A stretch of DNA of 64,000 nucleotides. Source: Panulirus ornatus. Lineage: Eukaryota; Arthropoda; Malacostraca; Decapoda; Palinuridae. A program made the position numbers and the translations under genes. The DNA is taken from assembly GCF_036320965.1 (NCBI RefSeq), contig NC_092271.1, forward strand, positions 29,428,536 through 29,492,535, given 5' to 3'. Below the pieces are notes generated by a model. It was not told the origin of the DNA and searched no databases. It saw only the letters and a list, made by a program, of their open reading frames with translations. Every line of letters starts with the position of its first letter. The stretch's first letter is position 1. Shown here piece after piece: positions 21,390 through 32,488 of this stretch.

Positions 21390-22316
21390 GTTTTGCTTTG
21401 TCGCTGTCTCCCGCGTTTGCGAGGTAGCGCAAGGAAACAGACGAAAGAAATGGCCCAACCCACCACCATACACATGCCTTGATTCAATCCACTGACAGCA
21501 CGTCAACCCCGGTATACCACATCGCTCCAATTCCCTCTATTCTTTGCCCTCCTTTCACCCTCCTGCATGTTCAGGCCCCGATCACACAAAATCTTTTTCA
21601 CTCCATCTTTCCACCTCCAATTTGGTCTCCCTCTTCTCCTCGTTCCCTCCACCTCCGACACATATATCCTCTTGGTCAATCTTTCCTCACTCATTCTCTC
21701 CATGTGACCAAACCATTTCAAAACACCCTCTTCTGCTCTCTCAACCACGCTCTTTTTATTTCCACACATCTCTCTTACCCTTACGTTACTTACTCGATCA
21801 AACCACCTCACACCACACATTGTCCTCAAACATCTCATTTCCAGCACATCCATCCTCCTGCGCACAACTCTATCCACAGTCCACGCCTCGCAACCATACA
21901 ACATTGTTGGAACCACTATTCCTTAAAACATACCCATTTTTGCTTTCCGAGATAATGTTCTCGACTTCCACACATTCTTCAAGGCTCCCAGAATTTTCGC
22001 CCCCTCCCCCACCCTATGATCCACTTCCGCTTCCATGGTTCCATCCGCTGCCAGATCCACTCCCAGATATCTAAAACACTTTACTTCCTCCAGTTTTTCT
22101 CCATTCAAACTCACCTCCCAATTGAATTGACCCTCAACCCTACTGTACCTAATAACCTTGCTCTTATTCACATTTACTCTTAACTTTCTTCTTTCACACA
22201 CTTTACCAAACTCAGTCACCAGCTTCTGCAGTTTCTCACATGAATCAGCCACCAGCGCTGTATCATCAGCGAACAACAACTGACTCACTTCCCAAGCTCT
22301 CTCATCCCCAACAGAC

Positions 22317-22319
<3 letters not shown>
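21390..22319 (-). mobile_element. RTE LINE copy (short tail), 5'-truncated
   Basis: Minus strand. The tail runs from TTGCTTTGTCGCTGTC and has an internal loss, so it joins directly to the coding end (ACATGCCTTGATTCAATCC). The coding part is open as 22321-21923 (LLFADDTALVADSC, CFRYLGVDL) and 21916-21503 (YGCEAWTVDR, GHMERMSEERL). An in-frame stop near 21924 separates them. It is truncated at 22319, where a (TA)n run begins. Confidence 0.88.

Positions 22320-22382
<63 letters not shown>
22319..22382. repeat. (TA)n microsatellite
   Basis: About 30 TA units between a truncated RTE copy and the head of a SINE-like element. Confidence 0.97.
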
Positions 22383-22386
<4 letters not shown>

Positions 22387-22617
22387 CCCTGGGGATAGGG
22401 GATTAAGAATACTTCCCACGTATTCCCTGCGTGTCGTAGAAGGCGACTTAAAGGGGAGGGAGCGGGGGGCTGGAAATCCTCCCCTCTCTTTTTTTTTTAA
22501 ATTTTCCAAAAGAAGGAACAGAGGGGGCCAGGTGAGGATATTCCAAAAAAGGCCCAGTCCTCTGTTCCTAACGCTACCTCGCTAACGCGGGAAATGGCGA
22601 ATAGTTTAAAAGAAAAA
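22383..22617 (+). mobile_element. SINE-like element, well-preserved copy
   Basis: Plus orientation. The head is TTATCCCTGGGGATAGGGG, then AATACTTCCCACGTATTCCC (a GAATAC/GTATTC hairpin), GTCGTAGAAGGCGAC, GGGGGGCTGGAAATCC, a T-run, CCAAAAGAAGGAACAGAGG and GGCCCAGTCCTCTGTTCC. The tail is the hairpin CGCTACCTCGCTAACGCGGG plus AAATGGCGAATAG. It has no open frame. It lies between two (TA)n tracts. Confidence 0.88.

Positions 22618-22618
<1 letters not shown>

Positions 22619-22690
<72 letters not shown>
22619..22690. repeat. (TA)n microsatellite
   Basis: About 35 TA units directly after the SINE tail. It ends 36 bases from the splice donor of exon e. Confidence 0.97.
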
Positions 22691-22692
<2 letters not shown>

Positions 22693-22725
22693 TCATAAAG
22701 AGAATATTAAAGGAAAATACTACAC

Positions 22726-22854
22726 CTGGTACAACAGTTGTTGTGGTCTGCTACCTGAGAGAATAGATACCGATATTTCTCCTGCAGTCGCCCTCCACAC
22801 AAAACCACGAGCAGCACCTTACATCCCAGAACTTGTACCATACCAATGCGACCT
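22726..22854 (-). CDS. Dystrophin-family protein, exon e (EF-hand core, EKYRYLF)
   Basis: 129-nt exon on the minus strand. The acceptor is AAATTGTCAG (22864-22855) and the donor CCAG|GTGTAG (22725). It starts with one base and ends with two bases of split codons. It encodes [20 protein letters not shown], then [20 protein letters not shown] and a final CTR. Dystrophin and utrophin read [20 protein letters not shown], then EDKYRYLFKQVA and STGFCDQRR here. KYRYLF and QVA are the strongest anchors of the whole gene. No long open frame marks this exon, because stops flank it closely. Spliced ends regenerate VYDLGRIG with exon d and CTRRRLAALL with exon f. Confidence 0.9.
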
Positions 22855-23064
22855 CTGACAATTTAAGAGCTGATTATGTTATAAACCACTCAGTAATGAG
22901 AGGCTTTTGAAAGGGTCATTATATTATATATCTAGTTTACTGTTCATTCAATACAAAGGGCAAATAAACAAGTGTCTGACAAGGCTCTGCTATGGGTTGT
23001 CCTATTTTTCTTCATACCTTAGATAACGTCAAATATACAGACATATGCTAAACCTGATATCTCT

Positions 23065-23820
23065 GCATTTATTCACCATTACTCTCAACTTTCTTGTTTC
23101 ACACACTCTCCCAAACTAAAGACACCAACTTCTAGATTTTCACTCAAATTTGCCACCAACATTATGACATCAGCAAACAACAATTGATTCCCTTCCCATG
23201 GCCTCTCATCCTCAATAGACTGCATATTTGCCCCCTCCTCTAACACCCATGCATTTCCTTCCAACATCGTCCATAAAAAATGAAAAAAATCATGGTGACA
23301 TCACTCACTGCTGCTCCAGACCCAGCTTCACCTGGAACCATTCATCTCCCTCTCTACTTCCTTGCACACATACACCTTAGTCTCTTTATAAAAACTTCTC
23401 TGCTTCTAACAGCTTTCCTTCCAGACCATATATTTGTAACATCGAAAAAGCATCTTTATCAACCCCATCATATGCTTTCACCAGATCCAAAAATGCTACG
23501 TATAAATCCTCCTGTTTCTCTAAATATTCTTACACATTCTTCAAGGTAAACAAATAATCCTCAAATCCTATATCAATCATGAAACTACATTGTTCCTCTC
23601 CAGTCTTATACTCTGCACATGCCACCACCCTCTTAGTCACAACTTTTCCATAAAACATACACTCAACAAACTTATACCTCTGTAATTCAAACACTTACCT
23701 ATGTCCCTCTTGCCCTTATAGAATGGCACTATACATATATTCTGCCAATCCTCTAGCACCTCACTAAGATCCAAACATACAATGACAATCTAAACTAACC
23801 AGTCAACAACACAAGCACTA
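23065..23820 (-). mobile_element. Old RTE reverse transcriptase fragment
   Basis: Minus-strand decayed copy from the VPLYKGK region (near 23720) through NYRGISLL (near 23680), a FMDLEKAYD-like block (near 23480) and RQGC.MSP (near 23310) to a LLFADVIMLVANL box (near 23175; the second D of FADD is lost). Frames are broken everywhere. Confidence 0.75.
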
Positions 23821-23957
23821 AACGTCATATAAATAAAATCTAATATACAATAAAACACACTAGGGTACATGACAAAATGAAATACACAGACTAATGACTA
23901 AATACAGTTAACTTTCTAGTACAACAAGATAATCATATAAAAGAAACATGAACTTAC

Positions 23958-24159
23958 AGGTCATAAACATTGAGTAAAAGATTAACTGTAAGCTGGGTAG
24001 CAGGAACTACTTGAACATGGCGTTGTTTGTATGTTGTATATAATATCTTTTGAATCACTTGCTCCACCTGCTTCACTTCAATTAAATCATTGTTTTCCCC
24101 AGCTCGAAGACCAGCATTATCAAAAGCTGAGGCTACACAATGAAGAGATACCTCATGAA
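23958..24159 (-). CDS. Dystrophin-family protein, exon d (first EF-hand-like region)
   Basis: 202-nt exon on the minus strand. The acceptor is TTTATTTACAG (24170-24160) and the donor CT|GTAAGTT (23957). It starts with two bases of a codon completed by exon c and ends with two bases completed by exon e. It encodes HEVSLHCVASAFDNAGLRAG, then ENNDLIEVKQVEQVIQKILY, then TTYKQRHVQVVPATQLTVNL and LLNVYD. The family pattern is LDLLSLSAACDALDQHNL, then the II..L..IY.RLE...... V.V....D..LNWLLNVYD helix pair. LLNVYD is exact. It forms part of the EF-hand-like module that packs against the WW domain in dystrophin. Confidence 0.9.
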
Positions 24160-24440
24160 CTGTAAATAAAATACATTTACACATTTGAAAACAGAATCCC
24201 ATTTACTCAATGCCACCAAATTTATGTGACAGCTGTTAAAAAACTTTCTTATATCCTAATACACATATATCCCTAAATGAAAAAGAAATCACCAGAAAAC
24301 AAAACATTTAGAGAACTAAAGGTATCTTTTCTGCACAAGTTAACCTAAATCACTGGAAGGCACACTTTATGGGAATATAGATTCTTGGTGTCACAAGGAA
24401 CTATAATTAGCACCAGAAAATATCCTAGAATGTCTTTTTT
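24160..24440. other. Host intron, nothing recognised
   Basis: Pyrimidine-rich tract before the exon d acceptor; otherwise AT-rich intron. Confidence 0.4.
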
Positions 24441-24810
24441 GGTTCTGCAACCATATGCATACATATACACACATATACATTCACACTCTATACATGTACA
24501 TATATACATCAACATATACATTTATGCATACATAAACATACACATACATGCCATATTCATACATACCCATGTGCATAGTCATATTCGCTTGCCTTCATAA
24601 ATTCACGGCACCACCCCACCCCTCAGGAAACAGCATTACCAACCTATGCATCAGCGAGGTAGTGCCAGGAAAACAGACAAAAAAAAAGACACATTTGTTC
24701 AAATGCAGTCTCTAGCTGCCATGTGTAATGAACCGAAACCACAGCTCCCTATCCACATCCAAGCCCCACAGACAACATGGTTTACCCAAGACATTTCACA
24801 TGCTCTGACT
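24441..24810 (-). mobile_element. RTE 3' tail fragment, diverged
   Basis: Minus-strand long-tail piece: the TATACATA-rich region, ATGCATCAGCGAGGTAGTGC, CAGTCTCTAGCTGCCATG, GAACCGAAACCACAGCTCCC and the ATGGTTTACCCAAGAC box. It is followed at 24811-24940 by a short plus-strand tail piece (GGAATGGATGAAGGCAAGCA). Confidence 0.72.
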
Positions 24811-24940
24811 GATAAATATGCTATTTCCTGTGGAGCCAGGAATGGATGAAGGCAAGCAAGTATGAATATATACATGTGTATATATGTATATGTACATACA
24901 TGTATATGTGTATATGTTGATATGTATATGTATATATATT

Positions 24941-25120
24941 ACTATGAGTCCACGGGGAAAATGAAACAAGAAAAGTTCCCAAGTGCACTTTTGTGTAATA
25001 ATCACATCATCAGGGGAGACACAAGGGAGAAATATAAGTCAGTTGATATACATCGAAGAGACGAAGCTAGGACGCCATTTGGTAAAAATATGATTGTCCA
25101 AAACATACAACGAGAGTTCA
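24941..25120. repeat. Unidentified dispersed repeat
   Basis: Starts TACTATGAGTCCACGGGG and contains AATCACATCATCAGGGGAGA, GTTGATATACATCGAAGAGA and CCATTTGGTAAAAATATGAT. Its first 19 bases recur in reverse at 13150-13168. Neither strand gives a recognised protein, although an open frame runs through it (KYKSVDIHRRDEARTPFGKN). Confidence 0.45.
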
Positions 25121-25137
25121 TATGTGTGTGTGCAAGG

Positions 25138-25138
<1 letters not shown>

Positions 25139-25176
<38 letters not shown>

Positions 25177-25202
25177 CATATATATATATATAAATATATA
25201 TA
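25139..25202. repeat. (GT)n and (AT)n microsatellite
   Basis: GT repeats (25139-25172) followed by a TA-rich run up to the truncated 5' end of an RTE copy. Confidence 0.95.
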
Positions 25203-26510
25203 TGTTTAATTTGTTTATGGATGGGGTTGTTAGGGAGGTGAATGCAAGAGTTTTGGAAAGAGGGGCAAGTATGAAGTCTGTTGGGGATGAGAGAGCTTGG
25301 GAAGTGAGTCAGTTGTTGTTCGCTGATGATACAGCGCTGGTGGCTGATTCATGTGAGAAACTGCAGAAGCTGGTGACTGAGTTTGGTAAAGTGTGTGAAA
25401 GAAGAAAGTTAAGAGTAAATGTGAATAAGAGCAAGGTTATTAGGTACAGTAGGGTTGAGGGTCAAGTCAACTGGGAGGTAAGTTTGAATGGAGAAAAACT
25501 GGAGGAAGTAAAGTGTTTTATATATCTGAGAGTGGATCTGGCAGCGGATGGAACCATGGAAGCGGAAGTGAATCATAGGGTGGGGGAGGGGGCGAAAATC
25601 CTGGGAGCCTTGAAGAGTGTGTGGAAGTCGAGAACATTATCTCGGAAAGCAAAAATGGCTATGTTTGAAGGAATAGTGGTTCCAACAATGTTGTATGGTT
25701 GCGAGGCGTGGGCTATGGATAGAGTTGTGCGCAGGAGGGTGGATGTGCTGGAAATGAGATGTTTGAGGACAATATGTGGTGTGAGGTGGTTTGATCAAGT
25801 AAGTAATGTAAGGGTGAGAGAGATGTGTGGAAATAAAAAGAGTGTGGTTGAGAGAGCAGAAGAGGGTGTTTTGAAATGGTTTGGTCACATGGAGAGAATG
25901 AATGGGGAAAGATTGACCAAGAGGATATATGTGTCAGAGGTGGAGGGAATGAGGAGGAGTGGGAGACCAAATTGGAGGTGGAAAGATGGAGTGAAAAAGA
26001 TTTTGAGTGATCGGGGCCTGCAAATGCAGGAGGGTGAAAGGCGTGCAAGGAATAGAGTGAATTGGAATGATGTGGTATACCGGGGTCGACATGCTGTCAA
26101 TGGACTGAACCAGGGAATGTGTGGGGCCTGGATGTGGAAAGGGAGCTGTGGTTTCGGTGCATTATTACATGACAGCTAGAGACTGAGTGTGAACGAATGG
26201 GGCCTTTGGTGTTTTTCCTAGCGCTACCTCGCACACATGAGGGGGGAGGGGGTTGTTATTCCATGTGTGGCGAGGTGGCGATGGGAACAAATAAAGGAAG
26301 ACAGTATGAATTATGTACATGTGTATATATGTATATGTCTGTGTGTGTATATATATGTGTACATTGAGATGTATAGATATGTATATTGTGCGTGTGTGGA
26401 CATGTATGTATATACATTTGTATGTGGGCGGGTTGGGCCATTCTTTCGTCTGTTTCCTTGCACTACCTCACTAACGCGGGAGACAGCGATAAAGCAAAAT
26501 AAATAAATAA
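25203..26510 (+). mobile_element. RTE LINE copy (long tail), 5'-truncated, young
   Basis: Begins inside the RT at FNLFMDGVVREVNARV and is open without a break through LLFADDTALVAD, YLRVDL, YGCEAWAMDR, GHMERMNGERL and AVNGLNQGM. A loss of about 40 bases near 26115 removes the normal stop, so the frame runs on to 26179 in tail sequence (CGAWMWKGSCGFGALLHDS). The long tail follows to the hairpin and (AAAT)n at 26500. Confidence 0.9.
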
Positions 26511-26514
26511 ATAA

Positions 26515-26580
<66 letters not shown>
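26502..26580. repeat. (AAAT)n then (TA)n microsatellite
   Basis: The A-rich tail of the plus-strand RTE copy passes into about 30 TA units and then meets the T-rich tail of an opposite copy. The result is a tail-to-tail junction. Confidence 0.95.
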
Positions 26581-26589
<9 letters not shown>

Positions 26590-27385
26590 TACTTTGTCGC
26601 TGTCTCCCGCGTTTGCGAGGTAGCGCAAGGAAACAGATGAAAGAAATGGCCCAACCCCCCCCCCCCATACACATGTACATACACACGTCCACACACGCAA
26701 ATATATATACCTACACAGCTTTCCATGGTTTACCCCAGACGCTTCACATGCCTTGATTCAATCCACTGACAGCACGTCAACCCCTGTATACCACATCGCT
26801 CCAATTCACTCTATTCCTTGCCCTCCTTTCACCCTCCTGCATGTTCAGGCCCCGATCACACAAAATCTTTTTCACTCCATCTTTCCACCTCCAATTTGGT
26901 CTCCCTCTTCTCCTCGTTCCCTCCACCTCCGACACATATATCCTCTTGGTCAATCTCTCCTCACTCATTCTCTCCATGTGCCCAAACCATTTCAAAACAC
27001 CCTCTTCTGCTCTCTCAACCACGCTCTTTTTATTTCCACACATCTCTCTTACCCTTACGTTACTTACTCGATCAAACCACCTCACACCACACATTTTCCT
27101 CAAACATCTCATTTCCAGCACATCCATCCTCCTGCGCACATCTCTATCCATAGCCCACGCCTCACAACCATACAACATTGTTGGAACCACTATTCCTTCA
27201 AACATACCCATTTTTGCTTTCCGAGATAATGTTCTCGACTTCCACACATTCTTCAAGGCTCCCAAGATTTTCGCCTCCTCCCCCACCCTATGATTTACTT
27301 CCGCTTCCATGGTTCCATCCGCTGCCAGATCCACTCCCAGATATCTAGAACACTTTTTTCCTCCAGTTTTTCTCCATTCAAACTT
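26581..27385 (-). mobile_element. RTE LINE copy (short tail), 5'-truncated, young
   Basis: The open frame 27334-26777 on the minus strand encodes DLAADGTMEAEV, YGCEAWAMDRDV and GHMERMSEERL, and ends at the short-tail stop NWSDVVYRG. The short tail reaches 26590. The 5' end is cut at 27385 in the VSLNGEKLEE region by a (TA)n tract. Confidence 0.9.
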
Positions 27386-27404
27386 ATATATATATATATG
27401 TATA

Positions 27405-27436
<32 letters not shown>
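27386..27436. repeat. (TA)n-rich microsatellite
   Basis: Interrupted TA repeat between the truncated RTE copy and a SINE tail. Confidence 0.95.
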
Positions 27437-27443
<7 letters not shown>

Positions 27444-27668
27444 TCAAACTATTCGCCATTTCCCGCGTTAGCGAGGTAGCGTTAAGAACAGAGAACTGGG
27501 CCACTGAGGGAATATCCTCACCTGGCCCCCTTTTCTGTTACTTCTTTTGGAAAATTAAAAAAAATTGAGAGGGGAGGATTTCCAGCCCCCCGCTCCCTCC
27601 CCTTTCAGTCGCCTTCTACGACACGCAGGGAATACGTGGGAAGTATTCTTTCTCCCCTATCCCCAGGG

Positions 27669-27672
<4 letters not shown>
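27437..27672 (-). mobile_element. SINE-like element
   Basis: Minus orientation. The tail at left is TCAAACTATTCGCCATTTCC and CGCGTTAGCGAGGTAGCG. The head at right is TTCTTTCTCCCCTATCCCCA. Flanked by (TA)n on both sides. Confidence 0.87.

Positions 27673-27736
<64 letters not shown>
27673..27736. repeat. (TA)n microsatellite
   Basis: About 30 TA units between the SINE head and the next RTE tail. Confidence 0.96.
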
Positions 27737-27738
<2 letters not shown>

Positions 27739-27739
27739 A

Positions 27740-28788
27740 TTCATTTATTTATTATACTTTGTCGCTGTCTCCCGCGTTTGCGAGGTAGCGCAAGGAAACA
27801 GACGAAAGAAATGGCCCAACCCCCCCCCCCCCATACACATGAATATACATACATCCACACACGCAAATATACATACCTACACAGCTTTCCATGGTTTTCC
27901 CCAGACGCTTCACATGCCTTGCTTCAATCCACTGACAGCACGTCAACCCCGGTATACCACATCGCTCCAATTCACTCTATTCCTTGCCCTCCTTTCACCC
28001 TCCTGCATGTTCAGGCCCCGATCACACAAAATCTTTTTCACTCCATCTTTCCACCTCCAATTTGGTCTCCCTCTTCTCCTTGTTCCCTCCACCTCCGACA
28101 CATATATCCTCTTGGTCAATCTTTCCTCACTCATCCTCTCCATGTGCCCAAACCACTTCAAAACACCCTCTTCTGCTCTCTCAACCACGCTCTTTTTATT
28201 TCCACACATCTCTCTCACCCTTACGTTACTCACTCGATCAAACCACCTCACACCACACATTGTCCTCAAACATCTCATTTCCAGCACATCCATCCTCCTG
28301 CGCACAACTCTATCCATAGCCCACGCCTCGCAACCATACAACATTGTTGGAACCACTATTCCTTCAAACATACCCATTTTTGCTTTCCGAGATAATGTTC
28401 TCGACTTCCACACATTCTTCAAGGCCCCCAGGATTTTCGCCCCCTCCCCCACCCTATGATCCACTTCCGCTTCCATGGTTCCATCGGCTGCCAGATCCAC
28501 TCCCAGATATCTAAAACACTTCACTTCCTCCAGATTTTCTCCATTCAAACTCACCTCCCAATTGACTTGACCCTCAACCCTACTGTACCTAATAACCTTG
28601 CTCTTATTCACATTTACTCTTAACTTTCTTCTTCCACACACTTTTCCAAACTCAGTCACCAGCTTCTGCAGTTTCTCACATGAATCAGCCACCAGCGCTG
28701 TATCATCAGCGAACAACAACTGACTCACTTCCCAAGCTCTCTCATCCCCAACAGACTTCATACTTGCCCCTCTTTCCAAAACTCTTAT
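27740..28788 (-). mobile_element. RTE LINE copy (short tail), 5'-truncated, young
   Basis: The open frame 28833-27943 on the minus strand covers RVLERGASMKSV, LLFADDTALVADSC, YLGVDLAADG, YGCEAWAMDR, GHMERMSEERL and NWSDVVYRG without interruption. It is the longest undamaged short-tail polymerase end in the window. It is truncated at 28788 within VNARVLERG by a short TA tract. Confidence 0.9.
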
Positions 28789-28802
28789 ATATATATATAT
28801 AT

Positions 28803-29042
28803 TTTTCTTTCTTTCTTTCAAACTATTCGCCATTTCCCGCGTTAGCGAGGTAGCGTTAGGAACAGAGGACTGGGCCTTTTTTGGAATATCCTCACCTGGC
28901 CCCCTCTGTTCCTTCTTTTGGAAAATTAAAAAAAAACGAGAGGGGAGGATTTCCAGCCCCCCGCTCCCTCCCCTTTTAGTCGCCTTCTACGACACGCAGG
29001 GAATACGTGGGAAGTATTCTTAATCCCCTATCCCCAGGGATA
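28803..29042 (-). mobile_element. SINE-like element, well preserved
   Basis: Minus orientation. The tail is AAACTATTCGCCATTTCCCG with CGCGTTAGCGAGGTAGCG. The middle is GACTGGGCCTTTTTTGGAAT. The head at right is GTATTCTTAATCCCCTATCC. It is very close to the copy at 22383-22617, including the AATCCCC variant. Confidence 0.88.
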
Positions 29043-29150
29043 CATGTGTATGTGAGTGGGTTGGGCCATTCTTTCGTCTGTTTCCTTGTGCTACCTTGCT
29101 AATGCGGGAGACAGCGACAAAACAAAATAAATAATAAATAAATAATAATT
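29043..29150 (+). mobile_element. Orphan RTE 3' tail end
   Basis: Only the last 100 bases of the tail: ACATGTGTATGTGAGTGGGT, the hairpin CTACCTTGCTAATGCGGGAG and AATAAATAATAAATAAATAA. Confidence 0.78.
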
Positions 29151-29162
29151 TTTATATATATA

Positions 29163-30715
29163 TTCATTTATTTTGCTTTGTCACTGTCTCCTGGATTAGT
29201 GAGGTAGCAAAAAGAAACAGACAAAAGAAATGGCCCAACTCACCCACATACACATGTATATACATACACGTCCACACACGCAAATATACATACCTACACA
29301 TCTCAACGTATACATATAAATACACACACAGACATATACATATATGCACATGTACATAATTCTTACTGTCTGCCCCTATTCATTCCCATCGCCACCCCGC
29401 CACACATGAAATGACAACCCCCTACCCCCATATGTGTGCGAGGTAGCACTAGGAAAAGGTAACAAAGGCCACATTCGTTCACACTCAGTCTCTAGCTGTC
29501 ATGCAATAATGCCTGAAACCACAGCTCCCTTTCCACATCCAGGCTCCTCAAAACTTTCCATGGTTTACCCCAGACGCTTCACATGCCCTGGTTCAATCCA
29601 TGACAGCACGTCAACCCTGGCATACCACATCATTCCAATTCACTCTGTTCCTAACATGCCTTTCACCCTCCTGCATGTTCAGGTCCCGATCACCCAAAAT
29701 CTTTTTCACTTCATCTCTCCACCTCCAATGTGGTCTTCCACTTCTCCTCGTTCCCTCAACCTCTGACACATATATCCTCTTTGTCAAGCTTTCATCACTC
29801 ATTCTCTTCACATGACCGAACCATTTCAAAACACCCTCTTCTGCTCTCTCAACCACACTCTTTTTATCACCACACATCTCTCTTACCCTTTCATTATTTA
29901 CTCGATCAAATCACCTCACACCACATATTGCCCTCAAACATCTCATTTCCAACACATCCACCCTCCTCCGCACAACTCTATCTATAGCCCATGCCTCGCA
30001 ACCATATATCATTGTTGGAACTACTATTCCTTCAAACATACCCATTTTTCCTTTCCAAGATAACATTCTCGCCTTCCACACATTTTTCAACGCTCCCAGA
30101 ACTTTCACCCCCTCCCCCACCCTAAGACTCACTTCTGCTTCCATGGTTCCATCAGCTGCCAAATCCACTCCTAGATATCTAAAACACTTCACTTCCTCCA
30201 GTTTTTCTCCAATCAAACTTACCTCCCAACTGACTTGTCCCTCAACCCTACTGTACCTAATGACCTTGCTCTTATTCACATTTACTCTCAGCTTTCCTCT
30301 TTCACACACTTTACCAAACTCAGTCACCAGCTTCTGCAGTTTCTCACCTGAATCAGCCACCAGCACTGTATCATCAGCGAACAACTACTCGCTTCCCAAG
30401 CCCTCTCATCCACAACAGACTGCATACTTGCCCCTTTCTCCAAAACTCTTGCATTCACCTCCCTAACAACCCCATCCATAAACAAATTAAACAACCATGG
30501 AGACATCACGCACCCCTGCCGCAAACTGACATTCACTGAGAACCAATCACTTTCCTCTCTTCCTACTCGTACACATGCCTTACATCCTCAATAAAAACTT
30601 TTCACTGCTTCTAACAACTTGCCTCCACACCATACTCCTACTCGTACACATGCCTTACATCCTCAATAAAAACTTTTCACTGCTTCTAACAACTTGCCTC
30701 CCACACCATACTCTC
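29163..30715 (-). mobile_element. RTE LINE copy (long tail), 5'-truncated, moderately old
   Basis: Minus strand. The long tail is 29163-29610. The C-terminal frame is 29877-29611 (GHVKRMSDESL). The middle frame is 30384-29911 (FADDTVLVADSG, CFRYLGVDL). RT sequence with LRQGCVMSP is at 30536-30324. It is truncated near 30715 after a 75-bp tandem duplication. Confidence 0.85.
30562..30712. repeat. 75-bp tandem duplication within an RTE copy
   Basis: CCTACTCGTACACATGCC begins at 30562 and again at 30637. Both units run through AATAAAAACTTTTCACTGCT to CACCATACT. It duplicates the KSFYRG...CVRVGR coding stretch. Confidence 0.85.
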
Positions 30716-31552
30716 ATCACATACACATATCCATTTCTTTCCCACATCTACATGTGTATCCTTCTATACCCATAAAATCTGAATACCAGAGCCACCAGGA
30801 CCTAGCCATTTTGAAAACCTGTTGGCACATGGGATTTATCCTTCTTACAGGAGGAAAACAATGTGCCACACAAGGCTATGGACATTTTGTCCCAGCACTG
30901 CAATCAAAGTGACCAAATGGTCAAGCTTTGGAAGGCTACACTCTGGATTTTGGGAAATGTAGTATGAGTCTGAAAGGATATACAATGTTGTATGAGATCA
31001 AACAAACTTTAAGAGACAGGCTTACACTAGTGGAGAATTTAACCTCTGTAATATGCAAACACACAACTTCACTCACATACCTTAAGCTGGGGTGAGTGTA
31101 TCTGTGTGTAAACATACACAGGAGTAGGGACATGGTTCAAAGTTAAGAGATGTGACAACACAAAAATCTCCCACAACAAACAAACAATATTTGGACGGAG
31201 GTAACAGGTGTCATGCTGATACCGACCGAGAAAGTGCTGCCACCTGGGTACCAGGAAGATCAGATACAGCATCAAAGTGAGCCAGCACTACAGCAGCTAT
31301 CATGTTACCTTTCCTGGCCCAGGTTGCTGTCTTTTCTTTCTGCTTCACATACACATGGATCTCTCATCTTGCACAGAACATTTAACACCATGTACCTCAC
31401 ACAACTCTTTATTACTGATCTTAAATTTTCCTGTGGAGAGCCACAAAAGCTGAACCTGCTTAATGGCAAAGTATCAGCACACGTAAAGAGAGCTCAAATT
31501 ATGGGGCTTAATGTGGAAAATGGTGATCGTCTGAGAAAAAAATTATTTATTT
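30716..31552. other. Host intron, no gene recognised
   Basis: Several short open frames with no recognisable motif. A stretch near 31213-31330 (CCACCTGGGTACCAGGAAGA) has a repeat-like look but no partner identified here. Confidence 0.4.
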
Positions 31553-32488
31553 AGTTATCTATTTTACTTTGTTGCTGTCTCCCGCGTTAGCAAGGTAGCG
31601 CAAGGAAACAGATGAAAGAATGGCCCAACCCACCCACATACACATGTATATACATAAACGTCCACACATGCACATATACATACCTATACATTTCAAGGTA
31701 TACATACATATACAAACACAGGCGTATACATACATATACACATACATATTCATACATGCTGCCTTCATCCATTCCCGCCACCACATGAAATGATACCCCC
31801 CTCCCCAGCATGCGCACGAGGTAGCGCTAGGAAAAGACAACAAAGGCTACATTCGTTCACACTCAGTCTCTAGCTGTCATGTGCAAAGACTTAAAACCAC
31901 AGCTCCCTTTCCACATCCAGGCCCCGTAAAACTTTCCATGGTTATTTTGCACTACTTCCCTGCAAAAATCCTCCAAATACCTCTCTCTTCTCTTTCACTA
32001 ACAATCTTACTTCTTCATCCCACCACTCACTACCCTTTCTAATCTTCCCACCTCCCACCTTTCTCATGCCACAGGCATCTTTTGCACAAGCCATCACTGC
32101 TTCCCTAAATACACTCCATTCCCCCTTCATTATTTGCTCTCACCTTTTTTTGCATTCTACACTCAGTCTCTCCTGGTACTTCCTCACACGTCTCCTTTCC
32201 AAGCTCACTTATTCTCACCACTCTCTTCACCCCAACATTCTCTCTTCTTTTATGAAAACCTATACAAATCTTCACCTTCGCCTCCACAAGATAATGATCA
32301 GACATCCCTCCAGTTGCCCCTTTCAGCATATTAACATCCAAAAGTCTCTCTTTCACGTGGCTATCAATTAACACGTAATCCAATAATGCTCTCGGGCCAT
32401 TTCTCCTACTTACATACGTATGCTTATGTATATCTCTCTTTTTAAACCAGGTATTCCCAATCACCAGTCCTTATTCAGCACAAAAATC
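31553..32488 (-). mobile_element. RTE LINE copy with the reverse transcriptase deleted
   Basis: Minus strand. The long tail (31553-31943) is joined at the CATGGTT box directly to the end of the endonuclease and start of the linker (31945, GGFLQGSSAK, SEWWDEEVRLLVKEKRE). It continues to GNTWFKKRDIHKHTYVSRRN at about 32460. The whole RT and C-terminal domain are absent, giving an internally deleted element of about 0.94 kb. Confidence 0.82.

Noticed and set aside
22383..22500. Possible HDV-like or hammerhead ribozyme at the 5' end of the LINE/SINE head
   Set aside because: Hairpins exist (ATCCC/GGGAT, GAATAC/GTATTC, GTCG/CGAC) and GACTAAAAGGGG resembles an HDV J4/2 strand, but the required P2 pairing cannot form between two purine-rich strands and no hammerhead core is present.
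26240..26510. RTE tail as a tRNA-derived SINE
   Set aside because: No box A or box B promoter pair or cloverleaf was found. The tail is always continuous with LINE coding in the longer copies.
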